A stretch of DNA of 64,000 bases from Glaciecola sp. KUL10 (GCF_003203515.1 NZ_BGNG01000005.1:287685-351684); one strand, 5' to 3'. Numbered from the stretch's first letter, positions 40,701-51,703 are shown. Notes: generated by a model not told the origin, from the letters alone. Translations and numbers: made by a program.

Positions 40701-41549
40701 ATGCCTTCTGTGCGCATGACATCTTTTTTAGGCGTTAGCGGTAAGCTACACCTGTTTTTACTTTTTTTATTAACTGCTTTTCAAGCTCATAGCCAAGAAG
40801 TTAAAACACAAAAAATAATCGCCCTCGCGCCCCATTTAACTGAAATAGTTTACGCCCTAAATATGCAAGATAAACTAGTAGCGGTTAGCGAATTCAGTGA
40901 CTACCCGCAAGAAGCGAGCCTATTACCCACTGTTGCCAACTATCAAGGCGTAAATATAGCCGAAGTACTTAGGCTAGCGCCCAGCCATATTTTGGCTTGG
41001 AAAGGCGGTAATAAACAACAAGATATCGATCGTTTAAGGCAACTTGGTTTTGATATTTACGAATCGGCACCAGAGACAATATTTGATCTACCCAGCGATA
41101 TTAGTCAGATTGCCTTATTTTTAGGGGTCAAAGATAGTCAAACCCTCACAAACAACATCAACAATAGAATTAGCCACTTAAAAACCTTAAGTAAGCAACT
41201 AGCATCTATTAATGTGAGCTATTTAATGAGCTTGCAACCGCTTAGTGGCGCAGGTAAAGATATCTGGATCAATTCACTGCTGAAACTATGTGGCTTGAAC
41301 AACATTTACCACAACGGCCTTTCATCCTATTTACAAATAAACATCGCGGATTTAATAAGGCAATCCCCTCATGCATTAATTGCTGGGGTGAGCGCTGATG
41401 AAGATGCGATTCGCGCTCATTTTGACAAGCATACAAGTGTATTTAAACCTAAAGTGCTAAGCGTTAATCCAGACAAATTTCACCGCTTCACTCCAAGAGT
41501 GGTGGATGAAGTAGAAAAGCTGTGTCAGCGAAGAAAAGAGATATATTAG
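40701..41549 (+). CDS. btuF: vitamin B12 periplasmic binding protein BtuF
   Basis: A 282-aa class III periplasmic binding protein: signal peptide (about 1-30), then IALAPHLTEIVYALNM, VAVSEFSDYPQEA, LRLAPSHILAWKGG and the second lobe (LLKLCGLNNIY...). It delivers cobalamin to the BtuCD importer, whose genes are not in the window. No cobalamin riboswitch was recognised upstream. Confidence 0.9.
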   Translation: MPSVRMTSFLGVSGKLHLFLLFLLTAFQAHSQEVKTQKIIALAPHLTEIVYALNMQDKLVAVSEFSDYPQEASLLPTVANYQGVNIAEVLRLAPSHILAWKGGNKQQDIDRLRQLGFDIYESAPETIFDLPSDISQIALFLGVKDSQTLTNNINNRISHLKTLSKQLASINVSYLMSLQPLSGAGKDIWINSLLKLCGLNNIYHNGLSSYLQINIADLIRQSPHALIAGVSADEDAIRAHFDKHTSVFKPKVLSVNPDKFHRFTPRVVDEVEKLCQRRKEIY

Positions 41550-41578
41550 TAATAAACCTTGATTAACTAAAGACATAA

Positions 41579-41617
41579 AAAACGCGCTGTTATTTCAAAT
41601 TCAGCGCGTTTTTCAGT
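41579..41617. terminator. bidirectional terminator between btuF and tyrS
   Basis: Stem AAAAACGCGCTG / CAGCGCGTTTTT with a 14-nt AT-rich loop; A-run on one side and T-run on the other allow termination of both convergent genes. Confidence 0.9.
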
Positions 41618-41657
41618 TTCAATTAGTTTTGGAGGCCAATTAGCGTCATCCGAAAAC

Positions 41658-42857
41658 TTAAGAAAGTGTCACTCTTGCAAACTTACGTTTCCCTACTTGG
41701 TAAACAGCTTGCCCAGCTTGGGTCAGCAACAAGCGCGTATCCGTTATTTTTTCGCCATCTATTTTTACTGCCCCTTGTTTGATCATGCGCATTGCATCAG
41801 AGGTTGAAGCGACCAACTCGGCAGACTTCAACAAGTTGCCGATTGCAATTCCCTCTTCCGGTAATTCAACGTTAATTTCAGGCATATCATCAGGAATCGC
41901 GTTTTTCTGAAACCGTTGGATGAAATCTTGTAACGCAGCCTCTGCATCAGCTTGTGAATGAAAACGCGCGATTAGTTCTTGTGCTAATTCAATTTTTATA
42001 TCTCGCGGATTTGTGCCTTGAGCCACTTTTTCTTTTAATTCTGCAATCGCTTCAATTGGTTTAAAGCTTAGTAAGTCGTAATAACGCCACATCAAATCAT
42101 CTGATATAGACATAATTTTACCAAACATTTCACTCGGGCTATCTGTTATACCGATATAGTTGTTCAACGATTTAGACATCTTTTGAACACCATCCAATCC
42201 TTCAAGCAAAGGCATCATCAGTACAGTTTGTTGCTTTTGTCCTTGGGATTTTTGTAACTCACGGCCCATTAGCAAATTGAAACGTTGGTCAGTTCCCCCT
42301 AACTCAACATCTGATTCTAAAGCAACCGAATCCCACCCTTGCACCAGCGGATACAAAAACTCATGAATCGCGATAGGCTGTCCATTTGCATAGCGCTTTT
42401 TAAAATCATCACGCTCTAACATTCGAGCGACGGTTTGACTAGCAGCGAGTTTTATCATCCCAGCCGCGCCGATTTCATTCATCCACTCAGAATTGAATCT
42501 GATAGTGGTTTTAGCTGGGTCTAAAATTTTAAACACTTGCTCTTGGTAAGTCTTGGCGTTTTCTAACACTTGTTCTTCGGTCAACGGCTTGCGAGTAACA
42601 TTTTTACCGGTGGGATCTCCGATCAAACCAGTAAAGTCACCAATGAGGAAAATAACTTCATGGCCAAGCTGCTGAAAGGTACGCAACTTATTTATTAACA
42701 CGGTATGTCCCAAATGCAGGTCTGGCGCGGTTGGATCGAAGCCAGCTTTAATTTTTAACGGTTTGCCGGTTTTTAAGCGTTCAATCAGCTCTTCTTCTAT
42801 TAAAATCTCGTCTGAACCGCGTTTTATTTCTGCAAAGGCTGTTTGCCAATCTGTCAT
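41658..42857 (-). CDS. tyrS: tyrosyl-tRNA synthetase
   Basis: A 399-aa class I aminoacyl-tRNA synthetase. HIGH-type motif HLGH ([16 protein letters not shown]), KMSKS loop [10 protein letters not shown] and a C-terminal S4 RNA-binding domain (about 335-395). This is the TyrRS-Z/TyrZ-like shorter type. Divergent from mepM. Confidence 0.96.
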   Translation of the reverse strand: MTDWQTAFAEIKRGSDEILIEEELIERLKTGKPLKIKAGFDPTAPDLHLGHTVLINKLRTFQQLGHEVIFLIGDFTGLIGDPTGKNVTRKPLTEEQVLENAKTYQEQVFKILDPAKTTIRFNSEWMNEIGAAGMIKLAASQTVARMLERDDFKKRYANGQPIAIHEFLYPLVQGWDSVALESDVELGGTDQRFNLLMGRELQKSQGQKQQTVLMMPLLEGLDGVQKMSKSLNNYIGITDSPSEMFGKIMSISDDLMWRYYDLLSFKPIEAIAELKEKVAQGTNPRDIKIELAQELIARFHSQADAEAALQDFIQRFQKNAIPDDMPEINVELPEEGIAIGNLLKSAELVASTSDAMRMIKQGAVKIDGEKITDTRLLLTQAGQAVYQVGKRKFARVTLS

Positions 42858-43076
42858 GAATATTTCCTGTTATAGCGCCAAATTTAAGTGACTAATGTGC
42901 TAACTTACTGCTTATAAATATATTTTCTGGTTAAAACTGATTAATAGCCGATAAACTAAAATGAATACCTTAGTCGTATGCTAGCTGAATATAGAGAGAT
43001 TTGAACCTTTAAACTGGAATAGAGACTAAAATCATTATATTCTACATTTTTAACTCAAGGTGCATTTTACGGTCGT

Positions 43077-44411
43077 ATGATTACGAATACAATAAAACAA
43101 CTGCCAAAACCCCATCGCATATTTCTTGCGGGTTTGAGTGCGATTGTTGCCTTATTGGTACTGCTTCCTTCTGAGCATGTAGCGGCCTCTAAATCACACC
43201 CAGCTCAATTGCTTGAGCCCGGAGTCGAATATCCAATTGATATTGATTTCTCTGCCATTCAAAGCGCTCATGTTGAATTTGAAGATGACGTTGATAATTG
43301 GCAACAATACAAGGTTAAAAATGGCGATACGCTGGCCAATATTTTTTCAAAAGTAGGCTTATCCCCTCAAGATACATACCGAGTTTCTCGTGCAGGTGAG
43401 CATGCTAAGCGTCTAACAAAAATGAAACCAGGCGACTCTATATACATCCATGTTGATGATGCCAAACAATTTGATGCGCTTCGATATCCGCTTAGCAAGA
43501 CCGAAACACTATTTATAGAGAAAGGTGAAAGCGACCAACTCGTTAGTAAGGTTGAAGTGAAACAAGTCGAAACGCTTCATAGCTTCGCTCAAGGCTCAAT
43601 CAAGAGTAGTTTTTGGAACGCGGGCACCTCTGCAGGACTCACAGATAATCATATCATGCGTCTGGCCGGTATCTTTGGCTGGGACATCGACTTTGCACAA
43701 GAAATACGAGAAGGTGATAGTTTTAATGTAGTTTATGAAGAGCAATATATAAATGGCGAATTCATTGGGTTTGGAGATATTGTTGCCGCAGAGTTTGTGA
43801 ATCAAGGAGACGTGTTTAGAGCCATAAAGTACGAAGATGGTAACTTTTATACGCCCAGTGGCAAGAGTATGCGTAAGAGCTTTTTGCGCGCCCCCATCAA
43901 TTTTAAGTACATCAGCTCTAGCTTTAAAAAGCGTCGCTACCACCCTGTTCAAAAACGCTGGAAAGCACATCGCGGGGTCGATTATGCCGCCAAAACTGGC
44001 ACACCTGTCGTAGCAGCTGGTGATGGCAAGGTTATCAAAGCAGCTTACGACCGTTTTAATGGGCATCACGTTTTTATTCAGCATGGTGAAACCTACACAA
44101 CAAAATACCTTCACTTCACCAAGCGCGCTGTAAAACGTGGACAAATGGTGAAGCAAGGTCAAGTGATTGGATATGTTGGGGCAACAGGTTTAGCATCTGG
44201 ACCGCACTTGCATTATGAGTTTTTAGTAAACGGCGTGCACCAAAATCCAAGAACCGTAAAATTGCCTCAAGCTAAACCCATTGATAAAAAAGAAGCGAGT
44301 AAGTTTAAACTGCTTGCTCAAGAAAGGGTTGCTCAGTTGGATAATAATAAACGTATTATGTTGGCTTTGAATGTGCCGAACCTTGAAATGAGATTATCGA
44401 TGGGCAAATAA
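43077..44411 (+). CDS. mepM: murein DD-endopeptidase MepM-like (M23)
   Basis: A 444-aa envelope peptidase cleaving peptidoglycan cross-links. One N-terminal membrane helix (about 15-33), an OapA/LysM-like domain (about 78-130, YKVKNGDTLANIFSKVGL), a Csd3-type middle domain, and the LytM domain (about 300-395) with zinc ligands in HRGVDYA and GPHLHYEF, plus the YLHF motif. All M23 residues are present, so it should be active. Adjacent to and divergent from tyrS, a conserved pairing. Confidence 0.93.
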   Translation: MITNTIKQLPKPHRIFLAGLSAIVALLVLLPSEHVAASKSHPAQLLEPGVEYPIDIDFSAIQSAHVEFEDDVDNWQQYKVKNGDTLANIFSKVGLSPQDTYRVSRAGEHAKRLTKMKPGDSIYIHVDDAKQFDALRYPLSKTETLFIEKGESDQLVSKVEVKQVETLHSFAQGSIKSSFWNAGTSAGLTDNHIMRLAGIFGWDIDFAQEIREGDSFNVVYEEQYINGEFIGFGDIVAAEFVNQGDVFRAIKYEDGNFYTPSGKSMRKSFLRAPINFKYISSSFKKRRYHPVQKRWKAHRGVDYAAKTGTPVVAAGDGKVIKAAYDRFNGHHVFIQHGETYTTKYLHFTKRAVKRGQMVKQGQVIGYVGATGLASGPHLHYEFLVNGVHQNPRTVKLPQAKPIDKKEASKFKLLAQERVAQLDNNKRIMLALNVPNLEMRLSMGK

Positions 44412-44415
44412 GCGG

Positions 44416-44853
44416 CTACGCCGCAATGCCCATATCACGCGTTACTAAACTCAATTTTTCTAATGACGCGACCCAGCCATACTGCTGTTGTATCATGTCT
44501 TCCTCGCGCTTAAAACCACTTTGAGATAGCTTTATGTCGGTTGTACTGTGACTAGTGCACGTAAAATTGATGTCGACTTTTGTAATATCATTTGTATCTT
44601 CCCAACGCCATGTAAAGCAAAGTTGCTCGTTTGGTACGATGGCTTGGTAACTTCCAACGATTGTTTGCTGAAACCCATCTGGCGATTGTAAGATAAGTCG
44701 GTAGTTGCCACCTTCAATAAAATTAGACATGAACTGCGACACCATCAAGTTACCCGGTGCAAACCACCGCACTAACACACTTGGATCATGAAATGCGCTA
44801 TACACATCTTTAAGATCGGCATTTAACGTTCCATTGATAGTGAAATCATACAT
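44416..44853 (-). CDS. SRPBCC/AHSA1-domain protein
   Basis: A 145-aa single-domain START/SRPBCC protein: DFTINGTLNADLKDVYSAFHDPSVLVRWFAPG at the N-terminus, ending with a long helix (MIQQQYGWVASLEKLSLV). The fold binds hydrophobic ligands; specificity is unknown. Its stop lies 4 bp from the convergent mepM stop. Confidence 0.88.
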   Translation of the reverse strand: MYDFTINGTLNADLKDVYSAFHDPSVLVRWFAPGNLMVSQFMSNFIEGGNYRLILQSPDGFQQTIVGSYQAIVPNEQLCFTWRWEDTNDITKVDINFTCTSHSTTDIKLSQSGFKREEDMIQQQYGWVASLEKLSLVTRDMGIAA

Positions 44854-44995
44854 TATAAGCTTACCGCCTGACTTTAATTGTTGATAAAAAGGGTATCGGC
44901 AAATTCAAGATTTACTATACGATTGTTAGCCCATAATATTGGGCTAACAGTCTGTCATTTTGTCCCTTAAACCACTAAGTATTGAGTCACTAATT

Positions 44996-45942
44996 ATGCC
45001 CATCAAAATTGGAATACTGAGCAGAAACCAACGCGAATACAAACAACGTTTACTTGCCGAATTGAGTCAACAACCCACTGAAATATCAAGTAATATCTTT
45101 GCAAGCTCAAATCCAAAAGACTTCGTAAATAGTGACATTGATGTCTTGCTCGCCAATCCAAATTTGGCTGCTGAAGTAGTAAATTCACTGAGTAATTTAA
45201 AATGGATTCAATCAACATGGGCGGGTGTTAATAGTTTGATATTTCAGGATAAAAAAATTACCAATTAACTGGTTTAAAAAATATATTCGGACAAAAAATG
45301 AGCGAATATGTCTTTGGCTACTTATTGTATCTAAACCGAGATATAGAAGCTTACAATACCTTTCAGGTAAACAAGCAATGGGCAGCGCTGCCAGGCAGAT
45401 CACTAAAAGGGCAAGTGATCGGTATTATGGGGATGGGAAACATAGGTGAGCACATTGCCAAACATGCCAAATTATTTGGTATGCGCGTTATCGCATTATC
45501 ACGCTCTTCTCGCTCAGCGCTAGCTGATCAGCACTATGCTATGCCACAAATCAGCGAATTTATTCGTCAGTGTGATGTGATTGTAAATGTATTGCCCGAG
45601 ACGCCTGACACCATTGGACTTTGCGACCGTGATTTTTTTATGGGCATGAAAAGAACGGGAGTCTTTATTAATGTCGGAAGAGGTTCGATTATCAAAGACG
45701 AATTAGTGCTCGACAAAATATTAACAAGCGGTCATTTAAGCGCCGCCGTAATTGATGTGTGCCAGCAAGAGCCTTTACCTAGCAGTCACCCATTTTGGAC
45801 GAATAACAAAGTTTTTTTAACCAATCACACTGCCGCAGTAAGTGATATTGACGACGTATATAGTGTCTTTTGGGCGAATCTTAAACACTATGTCGACAAA
45901 ACCCCCATGAGTGGCCAAATTGATTTTGCCAAGGGCTATTGA
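44996..45942 (+). pseudogene. D-2-hydroxyacid dehydrogenase, broken by a frameshift
   Basis: Two frames together encode one ~315-aa D-isomer specific 2-hydroxyacid dehydrogenase: 44996-45268 gives the N-terminal half of the catalytic domain (IKIGILSRN ... WIQSTWAGVN), and 45298 on gives the NAD domain (GIMGMGNIGEHIAKHAKLFGM, VLPETPDTIGL, FINVGRGSIIKDE, with catalytic His in LTNHTAA). The frame is lost at a run of seven A (45251-45257); eight A would restore one frame reading DKKNYQLTGLKNIFG. It may be a pseudogene, a sequencing error or a slippage site. The intact protein would be a 2-ketoacid reductase. Confidence 0.8.
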
Positions 45943-47063
45943 GCTTGCAGAATTGAAGTAATGGCCTGATTAAATAGCCGAAGCCACTTACCACTCAACT
46001 TACCTTTATATTCTCGATTGAGTTTTATTACCGCTTCTTTTTTCGAAATAGAGGGCATATTACTTGTATCCCCCTGATTGGTTAGCCCGTCATATTTGTC
46101 TAATATCGATAGTAGCTTTGCCCCATCGCATATTTTCTCACTATTGAGCCCCAGAGGATATCCTGTACCATCGCCATACTCGTGGTGCTCCATCACTATT
46201 TTTCTAGCTACATCCCACTGTGACAAATTTTCAAGCAGTCGGGCACTTTTATACACGTGCGACCTAAGCAAGTTTTTTTGCAATTCACTTAAAGGCGTTG
46301 AGGATCTAATCACTTCTAGTGGTAAAAAAGACATTCCAAAATCATGAACGTAGCACGCTACCGCAAGTTGAGCTTCATCTATTGGGTTACCCGCAAGCCC
46401 GTTGATAAAAAAAGCGAGTTTTGCGATTCTATCTGCTCTACCTTCTTTGTATCCGATACGCTTTTCAATTGGCTTCATTAGTTCTCTGAAAAACAATACA
46501 TCGACCATTTGTTCAGGTGTTAAGTTTTTGGGGATCCCTGCTTTAGGAATAGGTTTTGCTGTTTTCTCACTATTTTTAGCCGTCGATTCATTTTTTTTAC
46601 TAGGATCTAGAAAACTGGTGGCAGTATTAAGTAACTCATCATGCTTTGAAGCATTTTCTGGTGTGATGAGCTTTATAGTTTCAACTACCTTATCATTTGC
46701 TTCCTGATGATATTCGGCCTTACCTTTAAGCATACAATCGTTGACGAACGTCTTTACTCGATCCATCGCAATCAACACCAAATCGCTCATATTACTGGTA
46801 TAGTTAATTTGCCCTTTTCTTAGCATATCTAGCAAATCTTCCATATGCTGCAGCATTAAAATCATTGGCGTAAAACCAACTAGTCCTAAATCGCCTTTGA
46901 TAGTATGTACACTTCTAAATAACGCGCGTTGGAGCTCATTGTCCTCAGGAGTGATCTCAAGCTCCATCAATGTTTGTTCACTAGCTTCATAAAGCTCGTT
47001 AATTTCTTCGATTAAGTCTTCAAGAATATCGCGCTCTAGCTCTTCAGGTGTAAAAGTGGCCAT
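45936..47063 (-). CDS. Hpt and HD-GYP-like domain signalling protein
   Basis: A 375-aa cytoplasmic protein. N-terminal Hpt domain (about 10-110) with the phosphorylatable His in FRSVHTIKGDLGLVGF; a Lys/Ser-rich linker (about 150-180); then an HD-type phosphohydrolase domain (about 185-370) with VHDFG and EHHEYGDGTGYP, the latter close to the HD-GYP signature of cyclic-di-GMP phosphodiesterases. The Asp-Gly-Thr-Gly-Tyr-Pro match suggests c-di-GMP cleavage controlled by phosphorelay. The cognate kinase is not adjacent; its stop overlaps the dehydrogenase 3' end. Confidence 0.85.
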   Translation of the reverse strand: MATFTPEELERDILEDLIEEINELYEASEQTLMELEITPEDNELQRALFRSVHTIKGDLGLVGFTPMILMLQHMEDLLDMLRKGQINYTSNMSDLVLIAMDRVKTFVNDCMLKGKAEYHQEANDKVVETIKLITPENASKHDELLNTATSFLDPSKKNESTAKNSEKTAKPIPKAGIPKNLTPEQMVDVLFFRELMKPIEKRIGYKEGRADRIAKLAFFINGLAGNPIDEAQLAVACYVHDFGMSFLPLEVIRSSTPLSELQKNLLRSHVYKSARLLENLSQWDVARKIVMEHHEYGDGTGYPLGLNSEKICDGAKLLSILDKYDGLTNQGDTSNMPSISKKEAVIKLNREYKGKLSGKWLRLFNQAITSILQAQ

Positions 47064-47162
47064 TTATTGTGCTCATTATTAATATAAGTAAATTTATCAG
47101 TACGAATTTCAGAAAAATCCTAAAGACGATGACTGGTAAGCTATCTTAGTGAGGAAACTTGC

Positions 47163-47168
47163 GTATAA
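47163..47168 (+). promoter_or_regulatory. consensus -10 box upstream of plsC
   Basis: A perfect TATAAT lies 28 bp upstream of the preferred plsC GTG start. It is inside the longest open frame (which begins at 47149), arguing that translation starts downstream at 47197. Confidence 0.5.
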
Positions 47169-47196
47169 TTGCGCAAAAAATTATTTGAGCGTACAA

Positions 47197-47925
47197 GTGT
47201 TAGCTGTTATCCGACTATTTGCCTTACTAATCTACTTTATCGGTATAAACGCGGTTTTATTTATTATTTATTTAACCAGACCTTTTCATCGAAACAATGT
47301 GTACTTAGCCGGTATTTTCTACGCAAGCATGGCTAAAATCATGGGGCTTAAGCTTGAGTTGCGCCCATCTAGCAAAATAGATCCCAACAAGTCTTATGTG
47401 TTTGTCGCTAATCACCAAAACAGCTACGACTTAATGACCATATGCAAAGCAGCCATTCCTGGCGTGGTGACTATCGGTAAAAAAAGCCTTAAATGGATCC
47501 CCATATTTGGCGTCATTTATTGGTTATCTGCCAACATTATGATTGATCGTAAAAACAAAGGTAGCGCGAGAGACACCTTGGACGAAACTGCGAAAAAAAT
47601 GCGAGAGAAAAACCTTTCTATTTGGTTTTTTCCGGAAGGGACAAGAAGTTACGGTAGAGGATTATTGCCATTTAAAACTGGTGCGTTTAGGCTTGCAGTG
47701 GCGACAAACACGCAGATAGTGCCGGTTATCGCAAGCGAACTTCATAAAAAGGTAAAGTTGAACCGTTGGAACAACGGAACAGTGATCATCGAAGTACTGG
47801 ATCCGGTTGAGCTCGATAAAGATGAAAACCCAAAAGCACTCGCCAAACATTTTCATACGGTGATTGAAGAACGTTTTCAACATATTAGCGAAGAAGCTAA
47901 ATCTTTGGACAAAGCTAAGGTTTGA
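47197..47925 (+). CDS. plsC: 1-acyl-sn-glycerol-3-phosphate acyltransferase
   Basis: A 242-aa inner-membrane acyltransferase forming phosphatidic acid. Motif I NHQNSYD (catalytic HX4D), GKKSLKWIPIFG, DRKNKG, motif III FFPEGTRSYGRGLLPFKTGAF, VPVIA. N-terminal helix about 5-28. The GTG at 47197 gives the E. coli PlsC length and places the TATAAT upstream; a start at 47149 would add 16 residues. Confidence 0.92.
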   Translation: MLAVIRLFALLIYFIGINAVLFIIYLTRPFHRNNVYLAGIFYASMAKIMGLKLELRPSSKIDPNKSYVFVANHQNSYDLMTICKAAIPGVVTIGKKSLKWIPIFGVIYWLSANIMIDRKNKGSARDTLDETAKKMREKNLSIWFFPEGTRSYGRGLLPFKTGAFRLAVATNTQIVPVIASELHKKVKLNRWNNGTVIIEVLDPVELDKDENPKALAKHFHTVIEERFQHISEEAKSLDKAKV

Positions 47926-48002
47926 TTGCGCTAGGAATAGACTGCTTATACATGTAAACTTCGCGCATAAATCGAGTAAGCAATTTAGAGTGAGAGCGCG
48001 AA

Positions 48003-48395
48003 ATGAGCGATAACGAAAATACCCAGTGGCACGAGTTTAACCAAGACACAATCGAGGCACTTATCGCTGACGGCAGTGATGTATCGCTAGAGCACACTAT
48101 TGAACATCATTTTGCTAGCGGCGATTTTGATGCGCTAGAAAAGGCCGCCGTTGATGCTTTCAAAGCTGGCTTTGAAGTCGGCGATGCTGAAGAGCTAATG
48201 CTTGATGACGGCGGCACTGTTTTTTGCTTCGACGCAGTCGTTGAGAAAAAACTGGACGTTAAAGTGTTTAACGCTGATTCAGATAAGCTAGTGGCTATAG
48301 CCAACAAACACAAAGTGCATTATGACGGTTGGGGCACTTACTTTATGGGCGACAGCATCGACGATGAAGACGAAGATTTTGTCGATGAGGATTAG
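48003..48395 (+). CDS. rraB: ribonuclease E inhibitor RraB
   Basis: A 130-aa acidic protein of the RraB family, which binds RNase E and alters its substrate range. It has FASGDFDALEKAAVDAFKAGFEV, the YDGWGTYF motif and a poly-acidic C-terminus. The ATG at 48003 is preceded by a GAGAG-type site. Confidence 0.92.
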   Translation: MSDNENTQWHEFNQDTIEALIADGSDVSLEHTIEHHFASGDFDALEKAAVDAFKAGFEVGDAEELMLDDGGTVFCFDAVVEKKLDVKVFNADSDKLVAIANKHKVHYDGWGTYFMGDSIDDEDEDFVDED

Positions 48396-48421
48396 TCACT
48401 AAGAAGCTAAAAATCGAACAA

Positions 48422-48459
48422 CCGTCATCCCCGCAGCAGCGGGGATCTCCTTGGAACAC
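48422..48459. repeat. REP-like hairpin, copy 3
   Basis: CCGTCATCCCCGCAGCAGCG, then GGGATCTCCTTGGAACAC. The stem is CCCCGC/GCGGGG; the tail matches the unit at 9113. It sits between convergent rraB and valS and may serve as terminator or mRNA stabilizer. Confidence 0.6.
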
Positions 48460-48475
48460 TCGGACTCTAGTTAAA

Positions 48476-51250
48476 TCACAAAGCCTCAATCGTAGCCTTC
48501 TGCTCACTTATCTTATCAAGTTGCATTTGCATATCAGCTAACTTGTCACGCTCTTTTTCAATAACAGCAGCAGGTGCTTTACTTACAAAGTTTTCGTTAC
48601 TCAGCTTGCCAGATGTTCTGGCCACATCTTTTTGTAGCTTTTCAGCAGCTTTATTTAATCGCGCCAATTCAGCTTCTTTATCAATCAAACCAGCCATTGG
48701 GATTAAGATTTCCATCTCGCCCACCAATGCTGTTGCTGACGCAGGGGCTTTTTCGTCGCTGCCTAACAAAGTCATGCTTTCTAGTTTAGCTAATTTAGCA
48801 AGATACTGACCGCTAACATCCAGTCGGTTTTGGTCTTGTTCACTGACATTTTTTAGCATCACCGGTAAGGGCTTGCTTGGGGCAATGTCCATTTCGCCGC
48901 GGATATTACGAATACCCACAATAAAAGACTTCACCCATTCGATGTCATCTAGTGCTTGCTGGTCAACTTTATCTGCATTGAATATTGGGAAAGCATCAGA
49001 CATGATACTTGCCACTTCAGTTTGGTTTGCAGATAGCGGTTTGATTTTCTTCCAAATCTCATCAGTGATAAACGGCATAAATGGATGTAATAGACGCATT
49101 AACTGCTCTAGTACATTGATCAAAGTATGGCGTGTTCCGCGCTTTTCAGCATCGGTACTTGCATCTGAATTTAGCACTGGTTTGGATAACTCTAGATACC
49201 AATCGCAGAATTGATTCCAACTGAATTCATATAGATGCTGTGCAGCAATATCAAAGCGATATTGAGCAATTGCAGTTTCAAACGTCTGTAATGTTTGTTG
49301 GAATTGAGACCAGATCCAACGATCGAATACGCTTAGTTGCATTTCGCCGCCATCTCGACCAGTATCAAATTCTTCGGTGTTCATTAATACGAAGCGCGTC
49401 GCGTTCCATATCTTGTTACAGAAATTGCGGTAGCCTTCAACGCGTCCCATATCGAAATTGATATCACGGCTTGTCGAGGCCATAGCTGCAAAAGTAAAGC
49501 GCAATGCGTCTGTGCCATAAGCATTGATGCCGTCAGGGAACTGTTGTTTAGTTTGCTTACCTATTTTCTCAGCCATTTTTGGCTGCATCATGCCTGTGGT
49601 TCGTTTTTCTAGTAAGGCATCAAGCTCTATGCCGTCTATCAAATCAATAGGATCAAGCACGTTGCCTTTTGATTTGGACATTTTGTCGCCTTTTTCGTCG
49701 CGGATCAGGCCTGTTATATAAATGTCTTTAAACGGAATTTTACCAGTGAACTTTTTGGTCATCATGATCATTCTGGCCACCCAGAAGAATATAATATCAA
49801 AGCCAGTAACAAGAACAGAACTTGGTACGAAGGTCTCTAGCTCTGGTGTTTCTTTTGGCCATCCCATCGTTGCAAATGGCCATAGCGCAGATGAAAACCA
49901 AGTGTCTAATACATCTTCATCTTGTCTTAATACAACATCGTCACCAAGCTTGTGTTTAGCTCGCACTTCGGCTTCATCACGGCCCACATAAACGTTTTGC
50001 GCTTCATCAAACCAAGCAGGAATGCGATGTCCCCACCAAAGTTGTCTTGAAATACACCAGTCTTGAATGTTGTGCATCCACTGGTAATAGGTTTTATTCC
50101 AGTTTTCTGGTACAAAACGAATTTCACCAGATTCAACGGCTTCGATGGCTGGTTTTGCAAGTGACTCTACCGCAACATACCATTGATTAGTTAGGTAAGG
50201 TTCGATCACCACGCCTGTGCGATCGCCGCGGGGTACTTTTAATTTGTGAGCTTCTGTCTTAACTAAAACACCTTGCTCGGTCAGGTCTTCAACGATTTTC
50301 TTACGCGCCTCAAAGCGGTCAAGGCCTTGATATTGTGCAGGTGCGACGTCGTTTATCTTGGCTTCGTCGGTTAAGATGTTAATCATCTCAAGATTGTGAC
50401 GCTTGCCCATATCGTAGTCGTTAAAATCGTGCGCGGGGGTTATTTTTACGCACCCAGTACCAAAATCTTGTTCAACATAATCATCTGCAATAATTGGAAT
50501 TTCACGGCCTGTAATCGGCAACGTGATGGTTTTGCCAATATATGATTGGTAACGCTCGTCATCGGGATGCACGGCAACAGCGGTGTCGCCTAACATGGTT
50601 TCGGGACGTGTCGTTGCGACAATGAGTTCGCCACTGCCATCGGTTAATGGGTAGCGCATGTGCCACATGTGGCCATTTTCTTCTTCGGAAACAACTTCTA
50701 GATCTGAAACAGCAGTGAGTAATACAGGATCCCAGTTTACAAGACGCTTACCTCGGTAAATCAGACCTTCTTCGTACAATTTAACAAAGACTTCTTGTAC
50801 CGCTTCAGACAGATTGTCATCCATCGTGAACACTTCTCTATCCCAATCAGGAGAAGTGCCTAAGCGACGCATTTGTTGAGTAATCGTCCCGCCCGATTCT
50901 TCTTTCCATTCCCAAATTTTTTCGACAAACTTTTCGCGCCCGAGATCATGGCGGTTTTGACCTTGTGCATTGAGTCTGCGCTCGACCACCATTTGCGTTG
51001 CGATACCCGCATGGTCAGTACCGACTTGCCACAAGGTATTATTGCCTTTCATTCGATTGTAGCGAATCAAAGCATCCATAATCGTATGCTGAAACGCATG
51101 CCCCATGTGCAAGCTACCGGTCACATTAGGAGGCGGCAACAAAATACAATACGGGTCGCCTTCACCTGATGCTTTAAATAGGCCCTGCTCTTCCCAATGT
51201 TTATAGCAAGCTTGCTCAATCTTATGGGGTTCGAATGTTTTATCCATCAA
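48476..51250 (-). CDS. valS: valyl-tRNA synthetase
   Basis: A 924-aa class I synthetase. [16 protein letters not shown] carries the HIGH motif, the editing CP1 domain (about 190-345) includes [29 protein letters not shown] is the KMSKS loop, and a C-terminal coiled coil (about 860-924) follows the anticodon-binding domain. Full length for the family. Downstream of holC and pepA, the conserved pepA-holC-valS order. Confidence 0.97.
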   Translation of the reverse strand: MMDKTFEPHKIEQACYKHWEEQGLFKASGEGDPYCILLPPPNVTGSLHMGHAFQHTIMDALIRYNRMKGNNTLWQVGTDHAGIATQMVVERRLNAQGQNRHDLGREKFVEKIWEWKEESGGTITQQMRRLGTSPDWDREVFTMDDNLSEAVQEVFVKLYEEGLIYRGKRLVNWDPVLLTAVSDLEVVSEEENGHMWHMRYPLTDGSGELIVATTRPETMLGDTAVAVHPDDERYQSYIGKTITLPITGREIPIIADDYVEQDFGTGCVKITPAHDFNDYDMGKRHNLEMINILTDEAKINDVAPAQYQGLDRFEARKKIVEDLTEQGVLVKTEAHKLKVPRGDRTGVVIEPYLTNQWYVAVESLAKPAIEAVESGEIRFVPENWNKTYYQWMHNIQDWCISRQLWWGHRIPAWFDEAQNVYVGRDEAEVRAKHKLGDDVVLRQDEDVLDTWFSSALWPFATMGWPKETPELETFVPSSVLVTGFDIIFFWVARMIMMTKKFTGKIPFKDIYITGLIRDEKGDKMSKSKGNVLDPIDLIDGIELDALLEKRTTGMMQPKMAEKIGKQTKQQFPDGINAYGTDALRFTFAAMASTSRDINFDMGRVEGYRNFCNKIWNATRFVLMNTEEFDTGRDGGEMQLSVFDRWIWSQFQQTLQTFETAIAQYRFDIAAQHLYEFSWNQFCDWYLELSKPVLNSDASTDAEKRGTRHTLINVLEQLMRLLHPFMPFITDEIWKKIKPLSANQTEVASIMSDAFPIFNADKVDQQALDDIEWVKSFIVGIRNIRGEMDIAPSKPLPVMLKNVSEQDQNRLDVSGQYLAKLAKLESMTLLGSDEKAPASATALVGEMEILIPMAGLIDKEAELARLNKAAEKLQKDVARTSGKLSNENFVSKAPAAVIEKERDKLADMQMQLDKISEQKATIEAL

Positions 51251-51268
51251 TTACTCTCGTTTAATTCT

Positions 51269-51703
51269 TTATAGCTTTACAAACTGCATTTGACAGCCAG
51301 CTTGTTTGTATTGTTTGTAGCGCTCGCGCGCAGCTTGCTTTTCAGCTTCAGCAAAGGGCACGAAGTCTATCACATGTTGAATCCGTAGCGAGGTATCAAT
51401 CATGCTTTGCGCCATGTTTATCACAGTATGCCTTGGGTTTAGTTTTTGCGTTTGCCAAGTAATTTCTACTGGCGTGCCTTGAGCGGGTCCTTCCCCACTT
51501 AAATTATGGGGAATAAACTGCTCAGCGGGCAACTGCCATAGGGCTTCATCAAATGCTTCAGCGTGCTTTTGATCAGCTGCAAGCACGCTCACCCACTTAC
51601 GGCTTTTGTACAAATCGTAAATAAGCTTAAAGGCACCGTTGTGCATTGCCTCTTGGGTACTGCCGCTTTGTTCGGCAAGCTCGTAAAAAGTAACTTGATT
51701 CAT
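51269..51703 (-). CDS. holC: DNA polymerase III chi subunit
   Basis: A 144-aa chi subunit that links the clamp loader to single-stranded-DNA-binding protein. It has VTFYELAEQSG, LIYDLYKSRKWVSVLAADQKHAEAFDEALW and FIPHNLSGEGP. Located between pepA and valS, as in E. coli. Confidence 0.94.
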   Translation of the reverse strand: MNQVTFYELAEQSGSTQEAMHNGAFKLIYDLYKSRKWVSVLAADQKHAEAFDEALWQLPAEQFIPHNLSGEGPAQGTPVEITWQTQKLNPRHTVINMAQSMIDTSLRIQHVIDFVPFAEAEKQAARERYKQYKQAGCQMQFVKL

